Shown here one piece after another: positions 1 to 5,231 of a stretch of 17,727 nucleotides of DNA; the stretch's first letter is position 1, and the number at the start of each line of letters is the position of its first letter. A program made the position numbers and the translations under genes. The stretch is from assembly GCA_014802705.1 (NCBI GenBank), contig JAAVBR010000055.1, positions 1 to 17,727 of the forward strand. Reading direction: 5' to 3'. This stretch comes from a bacterium (lineage in GTDB: Bacteria > Pseudomonadota > Alphaproteobacteria > Rs-D84). The notes under the pieces were generated by a model. That model saw only the letters and a program-made list of their open reading frames with translations. It had not been told where the DNA came from and searched no databases.

Positions 1-134
1 TCCGCGGAGGGGGCGGACCACCGCAGGTGGTGGGGAGGGTTTGGGTATAAACACTCTGAGGGAAACCCTCCCCGTCGACTAGCGTCGACACCCCTCCCGC
101 CGGGCACCGCAGGTGCCCTGGAGGGGAATTTTTA
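1..134. repeat. Cluster of intergenic palindromic repeats ending in a terminator-like hairpin
   Basis: No gene is visible here. Nested inverted repeats are: CCACC/GGTGG near 19-31; GGGGAGGGTTT (32-42) with AAACCCTCCCC (63-73); GTCGAC-TAGC-GTCGAC (74-89); and a long stem made by CCCTCC (92-97), GGGCACC-gca-GGTGCCC (102-118) and GGAGGG (120-125), followed by AATTTTT. The last element, on the plus strand, has intrinsic-terminator form and would isolate the promoter at 138 from upstream transcription. The 'ACCCCTC...GAGGGGAA' pattern recurs in the two other repeat-rich gaps of this window (8384-8805 and 14400-14582), so this is a dispersed intergenic repeat family. Confidence 0.6.
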
Positions 135-137
135 TCA

Positions 138-166
138 TTGCAAAAATCCGCGCAACATGGTATAAT
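138..166 (+). promoter_or_regulatory. Sigma70-type promoter of cassette 1
   Basis: TTGCAA (138-143), 17-bp spacer, perfect TATAAT (161-166). The 40 bp from 138 to 177 match 33 of 40 positions with 958-997 upstream of cassette 2, so promoter and start region are duplicated. Transcription would begin near 173 and run through the site at 191 into the downstream gene. The promoter lies outside the putative invertible segment, so inversion would not move it. Confidence 0.8.
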
Positions 167-190
167 CCGTGGGGTAGAGGTCGAAAACAC

Positions 191-226
191 TATGCCTAAT
201 CCAAAGGGACGTTTGCATACGACAAT
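191..226 (+). other. Putative recombination site A (left end of invertible segment, cassette 1)
   Basis: Perfect arm TATGCCTAATCCAAA (191-205), 6-bp spacer GGGACG (206-211), then a divergent right arm beginning TTTGCATACGAC (212-223). It pairs in inverted orientation with site B: the minus-strand octamer CAAACGTC (215-208) equals plus-strand 287-294. After inversion this site would regain a perfect right arm (TTTGGATTAGGCATA) and become a 36-bp palindrome like site C at 1011-1046. Two inverted arms around a 6-bp spacer is the core-site architecture of tyrosine recombinases. A further 10-bp inverted repeat, GTCGAAAACA (180-189) with TGTTTTCGAC (299-308), flanks the pair. Confidence 0.65.
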
Positions 227-270
227 AATCCCAATATAAAAATCCCAGAAATCCGCACTTTTTACCTCCT
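208..270 (-). other. Inverted translation start and signal-peptide cassette (currently unlinked from its gene)
   Basis: On the minus strand a strong Shine-Dalgarno AGGAGG (270-265) precedes a GTG start (258-256) after 6 nt. It opens MRISGIFILGLLSYA and then NV, where codons AAC GTC occupy 213-208. In the present orientation the frame closes at once (PLD then TAG, 198-196), giving a 20-aa dead end. The gene body at 289 on the plus strand begins with the same two codons, AAC GTC (289-294). Joining at this shared CAAACGTC would read MRISGIFILGLLSYA then NVGLFSTPAHA before TYIC. That has a short charged n-region, a hydrophobic core and an AHA signal-peptidase I site. The large cysteine-rich gene at 8156 also starts with GTG, which fits this reading. 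Confidence 0.75.
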
Positions 271-275
271 GATTT

Positions 276-311
276 TATGCCTAATCCAAACGTCGGTTTG
301 TTTTCGACGCC
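276..311 (+). other. Putative recombination site B (right end of invertible segment, inside the coding frame)
   Basis: Perfect arm TATGCCTAATCCAAA (276-290), spacer CGTCGG (291-296), then a divergent arm TTTGTTTTCGAC (297-308). That arm resembles the divergent arm of site A: both are TTTGnnnnCGAC. In the predicted ON state the two divergent arms would face each other, GTCGTATGCAAA and TTTGTTTTCGAC, matching as an inverted pair at 9 of 12 positions. The site would then lie wholly within signal-peptide codons. The spacer differs from the reverse complement of site A's spacer (CGTCCC) in the last two bases, so exchange would have to resolve within CAAACGTC. Confidence 0.6.
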
Positions 312-927
312 GGCCCACGCCACCTATATCTGTAAAGACGTTTCTGAAGAACATAGAACAAGTGGGAACGATAATCCGGGTGACTTTGGAATGAATGCCG
401 ACGCCCCAAAATTAACGTGCGTATTGGTTAAACGAATCAAAGGGGATAACAACAACAGATACAGATACGACGATTTGTTTTGGGGAACGTGCCCATCGGG
501 ACTGAACAAGGATTGCAAATGTGGCGCCGATGCGGGTTATCCAACCAACTATACAAACCCACCCGCCAACCTTAATGTGCGCAGCCCGACCACGGGATAT
601 ACATGGCAAACCTGCACCGCATGTGATGCGTCAACATCTTGGGTCAGTGGCGGCACAGGGTCAATAAAACGTGATACTGGGGGGACCTGTACCGATTCAT
701 TTGGAAATGGTGGCGTTTGCAAAAACCGAACCGCCGAATATAAATGCGAACCTGGATATTATGGAAGCCCCACTGCCAGTTCGCCCAATTGTACCAGATG
801 CCCCGACAATGGCGTCAGTTCTGCCAACAGTACCAGTGTGACGTCATGCTATCAATCCAATGGCAATACGTTTAGTGACGCTGGCGGTTCTGGTAAATTC
901 TTTGGCACGTGTTATTATAAATTATAA
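277..927 (+). CDS. Secreted cysteine-rich protein, signal peptide disconnected by inversion (OFF state)
   Basis: I do not recognise a named family. The body (from TYIC, base 322) is a cysteine-rich extracellular-type sequence with CxxC pairs and a 'CEPGYYGSPTASSPNCTRC' segment like those of the 974-aa protein at 5232-8156. It ends GGSGKFFGTCYYKL, similar in layout to the C-terminus of the next gene. As read here the only ATG (277) lies inside recombination site B, has no Shine-Dalgarno (the upstream CCTCCT is its complement) and gives MPNP followed by only the tail of a signal peptide, VGLFSTPAHA. The true start and hydrophobic core lie reversed at 208-270. After inversion the product would be about 227 aa with a complete Sec signal peptide. 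I infer a phase-variable surface or secreted protein; its function is unknown. Confidence 0.75.
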   Translation: MPNPNVGLFSTPAHATYICKDVSEEHRTSGNDNPGDFGMNADAPKLTCVLVKRIKGDNNNRYRYDDLFWGTCPSGLNKDCKCGADAGYPTNYTNPPANLNVRSPTTGYTWQTCTACDASTSWVSGGTGSIKRDTGGTCTDSFGNGGVCKNRTAEYKCEPGYYGSPTASSPNCTRCPDNGVSSANSTSVTSCYQSNGNTFSDAGGSGKFFGTCYYKL

Positions 928-957
928 AAGAAACGGGCCCGGATCGCCGAAAAGATG

Positions 958-986
958 TTGCATAAATCCCCGCAATGTGTTACAAT
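958..986 (+). promoter_or_regulatory. Sigma70-type promoter of cassette 2
   Basis: TTGCAT (958-963), 17-bp spacer, TACAAT (981-986). It is homologous to the cassette 1 promoter over 40 bp (33 identical), including the CCGTGG(G/C)GTAG stretch after the -10 box. Transcripts start about 20 bp before the palindrome at 1011 and so would carry the hairpin in their 5' leader. Confidence 0.75.
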
Positions 987-1010
987 CCGTGGCGTAGGGG
1001 ATGATTTTAC

Positions 1011-1057
1011 TATGCCTAATCCAAACGACCCTTTGGATTAGGCATATTTTCTTTTTT
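1011..1057 (+). other. Recombination site C: 36-bp palindrome plus T-tract, acting as a leader terminator
   Basis: Arm TATGCCTAATCCAAA (1011-1025), spacer CGACCC (1026-1031), perfect inverted arm TTTGGATTAGGCATA (1032-1046), then TTTTCTTTTTT (1047-1057). As DNA it is a complete two-arm site. As RNA it is a 15-bp stem with a 6-nt loop followed by a U-rich tract, meaning an intrinsic terminator between the promoter at 958 and the gene at 1144. Its reverse complement matches 1095-1121 over 27 bp, so sites C and D are inverted with identical spacers. Confidence 0.65.
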
Positions 1058-1094
1058 ATTTTTCCCAGAAATCCGGGATTTTTCCTTTTTTTAC

Positions 1095-1130
1095 TATGCC
1101 TAATCCAAAGGGTCGTTTGGAATGGCGGAA
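1095..1130 (+). other. Putative recombination site D (right end of invertible segment, cassette 2)
   Basis: Arm TATGCCTAATCCAAA (1095-1109), spacer GGGTCG (1110-1115), partial right arm beginning TTTGGA (1116-1121). The spacer is the exact reverse complement of that of site C, the arrangement needed for inversion rather than deletion. The segment between C and D (1047-1094) contains TCCCAGAAATCCG (1063-1075), identical to 243-255 inside the cassette 1 segment. In cassette 1 this stretch encodes RISG of the flipped signal peptide. Confidence 0.6.
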
Positions 1131-1143
1131 AGTGGGGGAAAAT

Positions 1144-1833
1144 ATGTCGGGACGCTGGATACGATTTTTAGGTTTTTTAAATGCCGTGGTGGCGTTTTTC
1201 GGGACGTTGATCGCGGCCGGGCATACGGAAACGGCCGGGGCGGCGACATGCACGTGTGCCACGCGCAGTAACCCGTGGACCCCGGCGTCGACTGTCAGTC
1301 TGACCGGGGCTACCTACACAGGGTTTATGCCCGTTGTCGCCAGCGGAACACTCAGCAATGGTGCCAAGTATCAGGTGTGGGGGCAAAACTATACATCAAC
1401 GGGCAGCCTGCAAAGTCAAGGGCCGTTTGCCTTTCAGTTTATGGGGTGTGCAGACGGTTTTTATATAAGTAATAAGGGTTATGGTGATACCCATCATGAA
1501 TTTTATGCGCTTTCGGGGACAGGATACTATACCAGTCCAACACCGCCATCCGATTTGTTTGCTGGTTTTTGTCAGCCGTGCTATGGCATTGAATATACAC
1601 AAAGTTCCGGATGCGTCTGTGGGCCGTATTCCACGACGTGGAGTTATGCAAGTTTGGTCACCCCCACTGGCGCCGGATTTCGGTGGTATGCCGCCACCAC
1701 ACCGTCATACTATGACATGCGGGATTGCCGGGCGAGGCCGGTATCCAGCACGGGGATCAACCTGGGCACCAGCCAGGACGACACCGGCACATTCGAATTG
1801 GCGATTGTCGGGGAATGCACCTATAATAACTAA
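1144..1833 (+). CDS. Secreted cysteine-containing protein downstream of invertible cassette 2
   Basis: The product is about 229 aa from the ATG at 1144. I chose this start because GGGGG ends 5 nt before it and because it begins a normal Sec signal peptide: MSGRWIRFLGF, then a hydrophobic stretch through VVAFFGTLIAA, with likely cleavage near ETAGA before ATCTC. The in-frame ATG at 1096 lies inside recombination site D behind a pyrimidine tract and is unlikely to be used. The mature part is rich in Gly, Ser, Thr, Tyr and Cys, has CQPC and CVCG motifs and ends DDTGTFELAIVGECTYNN, comparable to the end of the preceding gene. The two are probably distant paralogues. I do not recognise a named family. 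Expression is predicted to depend on the orientation of 1032-1109. It converges with the recombinase gene, whose 3' end is 10 bp away. Confidence 0.75.
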   Translation: MSGRWIRFLGFLNAVVAFFGTLIAAGHTETAGAATCTCATRSNPWTPASTVSLTGATYTGFMPVVASGTLSNGAKYQVWGQNYTSTGSLQSQGPFAFQFMGCADGFYISNKGYGDTHHEFYALSGTGYYTSPTPPSDLFAGFCQPCYGIEYTQSSGCVCGPYSTTWSYASLVTPTGAGFRWYAATTPSYYDMRDCRARPVSSTGINLGTSQDDTGTFELAIVGECTYNN

Positions 1834-1843
1834 GGCCCGGGTC

Positions 1844-2764
1844 CTATTCATCCATGATATGGGCGCGGGGATGGGCGTGTTGGTAAATATTTTGAATTTC
1901 CGCCATATTGATTTTAGTATATAACTGGGTCGTGGACAGGGACGCGTGCCCCAAGAGTTCCTGCAACGTGCGCAGGTCCGCCCCATCGGCCAGCAATGCC
2001 GTCGCAAACGTGTGGCGCAGGGCGTGCGGTGTCACATAATCCGGCAACTGTAAATAATGGCGCAGACGTTCCACCACCTTTTCCGCCATGCGGGCCGACA
2101 TGGGCAGGCCGCGCACACTGCGAAACAACGGATCATCCGGCGCGCCCCCGAACGGCCGCAGGGCGGTGTATTTTTCAATCGCGTCCAACACCGCCGGCAA
2201 AACCGGCACCAGGCGTTCTTTGTTTCCCTTGCCCACAATGCGCAGGACGTCCGGGCGCCCCATGATGTCGCGGTTTAAAAGGGATAAAGCCTCGGATATA
2301 CGCAGGCCGCATCCAAAGATCAGCACCACCAGCGCCCAATCGCGCGCGGCAATCCATGGGGTTTCTGCGTCAATCGCGTCAATGGCGTCCTGCATGTGGG
2401 CAACGTCGGCGGTTTCAATGGCCTTGGACAATTTTCGGGGAACCTTGGGCGCACTGATCAGGCCGATGTAATCGTTTTTGATGCCGTGATGCCGGGCCAG
2501 GTATCGGAAAAATGTCCGCAGGGCCGACAGCGCCCGCGCCGTGGATTTGGCGGTCATATCGCGGCGTCCACGGTCGGCCAACCATGCCCGGAACGTCAAT
2601 GTATCCACCGCCACCATGTCGGCCGGGAAAACCGGGCCGCCCCGATATTGTTCATAAAAATGGATAAAGTTTTTGATGTCTGTCTGGTACGCATCTGTCG
2701 TGTGCGCGGAATAATTCCGCGCCCGCGTCAGATAATCGATAAAATCGACCAGAATATCGTTCAT
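1844..2764 (-). CDS. xerC: Tyrosine recombinase, XerC/XerD type
   Basis: This 306-aa protein has the normal length for XerC/XerD. The N-terminal SAM-like DNA-binding domain spans about residues 1-90 (ARNYSAHTTDAYQTDIKNF). The catalytic domain carries the full set of residues: R155 (GCGLRISEAL), K179 (IVGKGNKERL), H247 and R250 (HALRHTF), H273 (LGHASLSTTQ) and the nucleophile Y282 (LYTK). Xer proteins resolve chromosome dimers at dif, together with FtsK. The start ATG overlaps the stop of the upstream SIMPL gene (ATGA), so the two are co-transcribed and probably translationally coupled. The symbol is a best guess between xerC and xerD. Its gene ends right next to two cassettes with inverted two-arm sites and 6-bp spacers, so it is also the only candidate in the window for the enzyme that flips them. 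That role is inference. Confidence 0.9.
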   Translation of the reverse strand: MNDILVDFIDYLTRARNYSAHTTDAYQTDIKNFIHFYEQYRGGPVFPADMVAVDTLTFRAWLADRGRRDMTAKSTARALSALRTFFRYLARHHGIKNDYIGLISAPKVPRKLSKAIETADVAHMQDAIDAIDAETPWIAARDWALVVLIFGCGLRISEALSLLNRDIMGRPDVLRIVGKGNKERLVPVLPAVLDAIEKYTALRPFGGAPDDPLFRSVRGLPMSARMAEKVVERLRHYLQLPDYVTPHALRHTFATALLADGADLRTLQELLGHASLSTTQLYTKINMAEIQNIYQHAHPRAHIMDE

Positions 2765-3492
2765 TTGATTTCAAAGACCGCCGAAACCGTCACGGATACT
2801 TCGGTATCTTTGGCCACGATGCCACCGGCGGCAAAGGCGGCCGTGTCTTCGACCATCGCCATTTTGGCACTGCGCAGGAAATTCGACGTCGGCCGCGTGA
2901 TGTTGTTTGTCGATGCGCCGTATTCGGCGGCAATCATTTTGCCGGCGCGCCCGCCATCCCCGGCGGCAATCGCATTGGCCCGTACGCGCGCGTTTTCAAC
3001 CGCGGTGCCCAGGCAATGTTCCAGAATCGGTTTCATGGTTTCGGTGCTGGTAAACATGCGCAGGTTTTCCGTATAAACATTTTGGGCGCCCGCGAATTTG
3101 GTCAAAATCCCTTCGATGGTTTCAATGTTGTCCGCCGACACTTCGATCGCAATGGTCGTTTCAATGCCCAGGTTGATGGACTTTTGGGCCTTGCCATCCC
3201 ATTCGGTTTTTTCATACGAATTGAATGTCGTCGTCTGCATTTTCACCGGCAATGTTTTCAGGTATGCCGTGATGTCGGCAATCTGGGCGCTGGCCATTTT
3301 CATGGATTCCGCCGCGTTTTTATTCAATGTTGTCACGCGCAGGGTGATGGCCGTGCGATCCTTGGGCGCGGTGGTCAGGCATTCCCCCGTTACCGCAATT
3401 GTGCGCGGGGTGCGATCCCCACATCCCCCGACCCAGGCAATGGCCGCCGCGGCCACAATAACGCCGGCCGTGGCCAAGATTGTTTTTTGCAT
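2761..3492 (-). CDS. SIMPL (DUF541) domain lipoprotein
   Basis: A 243-aa protein. It has a hydrophobic N-terminus (TILATAGVIVAAAAIAW) followed by VGGC, a plausible lipobox with lipidated C24, so it is likely an envelope lipoprotein. The rest fits the SIMPL/DUF541 (BP26/OMP28-like) fold: TIAVTGECLTTAPKDRTAITLRV near the start, a central YEKTEWDGKAQKSI region, and ENARVRANAIA plus VSVTVSAVFEIK at the end. Members of this family are periplasmic or envelope proteins of poorly defined role. AAAGGAG lies 6 nt before the ATG. It is the first gene of a two-gene operon with the Xer recombinase, overlapping it by 4 bp. Domain assignment is from pattern recognition only. Confidence 0.8.
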   Translation of the reverse strand: MQKTILATAGVIVAAAAIAWVGGCGDRTPRTIAVTGECLTTAPKDRTAITLRVTTLNKNAAESMKMASAQIADITAYLKTLPVKMQTTTFNSYEKTEWDGKAQKSINLGIETTIAIEVSADNIETIEGILTKFAGAQNVYTENLRMFTSTETMKPILEHCLGTAVENARVRANAIAAGDGGRAGKMIAAEYGASTNNITRPTSNFLRSAKMAMVEDTAAFAAGGIVAKDTEVSVTVSAVFEIK

Positions 3493-3524
3493 CTGTTTTT
3501 CTCCTTTGTTTTATCCTGTTTTCT

Positions 3525-3552
3525 ATTTTAATCCATTTGCCCCCCAAATCAA
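3525..3552 (-). promoter_or_regulatory. Candidate promoter of the SIMPL-xerC operon
   Basis: On the minus strand TTGATT (3552-3547), 16-bp spacer, TAAAAT (3530-3525), about 32 bp before the ATG, with an AAAGGAG ribosome-binding site in the leader. It is a moderate match to the sigma70 consensus. Confidence 0.5.
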
Positions 3553-3557
3553 AGTTA

Positions 3558-3585
3558 TTTCTGATTTCTGATTTCTGAATTCTGA
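3558..3585. repeat. Four tandem TTTCTGA heptamers
   Basis: Units at 3558, 3565 and 3572 are exact; the fourth (3579-3585, ATTCTGA) has one mismatch. They lie upstream of the SIMPL promoter. The following CACTGAACTCTATAAAAATC resembles 14630-14650, also beside a terminator. Confidence 0.6.
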
Positions 3586-3602
3586 TTGAGCACTGAACTC
3601 TA

Positions 3603-3632
3603 TAAAAATCCCGGCATTGCCGGGATTTTTAT
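3603..3632 (-). terminator. Intrinsic terminator, bidirectional
   Basis: AAAAATCCCGGC, loop, GCCGGGATTTTT, a near-perfect palindrome immediately after the stop of the hypothetical gene at 3636. On the minus strand it would end the trpS-hypothetical transcript; its symmetry allows both directions. Confidence 0.8.
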
Positions 3633-3635
3633 ACA

Positions 3636-4133
3636 CTAACGATACTTTTCTTTTTCTTGGCGCAGGGCCGCGATCTGACCCGTCAAATAGTCGGTCAATG
3701 TCTTTTTCGCCGCCGCGACCGCGGCATTGGATTCGGCATTAATCCAATTAATCATGGAAACCTTTTCCCGTATCACATCTATGCGCCTATTTATGGTCAT
3801 GCGTTCATCCGCCAATTGTTTGTAATGATCAAAATGTTTTTGCGTCATGACATCCAACGCTGCCTTTCTGCCGTCTACGGTTTCCACAATGTGTTCATCA
3901 AAGGCAACATATTTCCAGACACGATTTGTGGCGCGCCACATGGTGACGGCGGACCCTTCCAGGCGACCCCCAGTCTGGGGCATGTCACGAAAATAGATAT
4001 AGACGAAATGTATAAATCCCGCCGTATCCGTCACCGTGATGATATTATAATCCAAACGATTGAAATCAATTTCTGTCACTTTGCCCCGAAGAACATAGGG
4101 AGACAGCAGAAAATCATCATCTCTTCTGGCCAT
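3636..4133 (-). CDS. Hypothetical protein with coiled-coil C-terminus
   Basis: A 165-aa protein I do not recognise. The N-terminal 75 residues are beta-rich (LRGKVTEIDFNRLDYNIITVTDTAGFIHFVYIYF), perhaps a small barrel. The C-terminal half (about 95-165) is highly charged and helical, with long Lys/Glu/Arg runs ending RQEKEKYR, so coiled coil is likely. There is no signal peptide or membrane segment, so it is probably cytoplasmic. AAAGGAAA precedes the ATG. It starts 12 bp after the trpS stop and is followed directly by a terminator, so it is the last gene of a trpS operon. The context says nothing specific about its job. Confidence 0.75.
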   Translation of the reverse strand: MARRDDDFLLSPYVLRGKVTEIDFNRLDYNIITVTDTAGFIHFVYIYFRDMPQTGGRLEGSAVTMWRATNRVWKYVAFDEHIVETVDGRKAALDVMTQKHFDHYKQLADERMTINRRIDVIREKVSMINWINAESNAAVAAAKKTLTDYLTGQIAALRQEKEKYR

Positions 4134-4145
4134 TTTTAATTTCCT

Positions 4146-5138
4146 TTACCCCAACATCGCGCGGTGGACGCGGGCGTATGTTTGTTCGGCAACCGCGCGG
4201 GCACGCGCCGCCCCGGCCGCCAGCGCCGCGTCGATTTCGTCCGGATGCGCCATCAGGCGTTCATATTCCGCCCGGGCGTCGGCCAAATAGCCGTTGATTT
4301 TTTCAAACAGCATCGTTTTGGCCGTGCCATATCCCATACCAGGTGCGGCAAACTGTTCCCGGAATGCCGCCAATTCATCAGGTGTCGCAAAGTGTGCATA
4401 GAGTTGCACGATCGTCGACGTATCCGGATCCTTGGGTTCGTCCGGGGTTTTGGAATCGGTGATGATGCGCATTACTTTCTTTTTCAATTCATCCGCCGTG
4501 CAGAACAGGGGGATGGTGTTGTCGTACGATTTGCTCATTTTCCGACCGTCCAGCCCGGGAATCAATCCGGTGTCGCGCCCGATTACGGGTTCGGGCAATT
4601 TGAACACGTCGCCGTATGTGTTGTTAAAGTATCCCGCAATGTCGCGCGCGAATTCCACGTGCTGTTTCTGGTCGGCGCCGACCGGCACAATGTCCGTCCC
4701 ATAGAGCAAGATGTCCGCCGCCATCAAAATGGGATAGGTGTACAGTCCCATATTCACCCCGGCATCCACGTCCAAACCGGCGGCCGTGTTTTTATCCATG
4801 GCGGCCTTGTACGAATGGGCGCGGTTCATCAGTCCCTTGGGCGTGACATTCATCAGCATGGTGGCCAATTGTGGGACCTGGACAATATCCGATTGGCGAA
4901 ACAGGATCGCGTTGTTCAAATCCAACCCCAACGCCATCAGCCCGGCCGCGATTTCATACGTGTGCCGGCGCAGGGCGGCGGGATCCTTGATCGTATTCAG
5001 GGCGTGCAAATCCGCGATAAACATAAACGTCCGGTGGTCACGCGCCATGTCAATCAGGGGCTTTAACGCCCCGACATAGTTCCCCAGATGGGGCATACCG
5101 GTGGGTTTAATTCCGGTTAAAATAATTTGTTCAGACAT
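4146..5138 (-). CDS. trpS: Tryptophanyl-tRNA synthetase
   Basis: A 330-aa protein of the normal length for bacterial TrpRS, a class Ic synthetase that charges tRNA-Trp with tryptophan using ATP. Visible signatures: the HIGH-type motif PHLGN (16-20) after ILTGIKPTG, the substrate-binding region GVNMGLYTYPILMAADILLY (127-146) and the KMSKS loop intact at 200-204 in GLDGRKMSKSYDNTIP. The C-terminal helical region ends RARAVAEQTYARVHRAMLG. AAAAAGG lies about 8 nt before the ATG. It is the first gene of a two-gene operon with the hypothetical gene at 3636. Large open frames on the opposite strand are codon-bias shadows. Confidence 0.97.
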   Translation of the reverse strand: MSEQIILTGIKPTGMPHLGNYVGALKPLIDMARDHRTFMFIADLHALNTIKDPAALRRHTYEIAAGLMALGLDLNNAILFRQSDIVQVPQLATMLMNVTPKGLMNRAHSYKAAMDKNTAAGLDVDAGVNMGLYTYPILMAADILLYGTDIVPVGADQKQHVEFARDIAGYFNNTYGDVFKLPEPVIGRDTGLIPGLDGRKMSKSYDNTIPLFCTADELKKKVMRIITDSKTPDEPKDPDTSTIVQLYAHFATPDELAAFREQFAAPGMGYGTAKTMLFEKINGYLADARAEYERLMAHPDEIDAALAAGAARARAVAEQTYARVHRAMLG

Positions 5139-5198
5139 TATTCATACCTTTTTAATTGAAATTTTAATGTGTTTTTGGGCGAAAAGCAAAGCCTAAAA

Positions 5199-5229
5199 TA
5201 AAAATCCCGCCGTGCGGCGGGACTTTTTT
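5199..5229 (-). terminator. Intrinsic terminator of the 974-aa protein gene
   Basis: TCCCGCCG (5205-5212), loop TG, CGGCGGGA (5215-5222), with A-rich sequence at 5199-5204 that reads as a T-run on the minus strand. It begins 3 bp after the stop codon at 5232. Confidence 0.8.
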
Positions 5230-5231
5230 GA

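Noticed and set aside
1096..1143. MPNPKGRLEWRKVGEN as the natural N-terminus of the gene at 1144, and MPNP as that of the gene at 277
   Set aside because: The shared MPNP is simply the translation of the recombination arm (ATG CCT AAT CC). Neither ATG has a Shine-Dalgarno, and the real signal peptides start elsewhere.
4164..5066. 300-codon open frame on the plus strand opposite trpS
   Set aside because: It is fully antisense to a clear trpS. The low-complexity, Arg/His/Gln-rich composition is typical of a codon-bias shadow.
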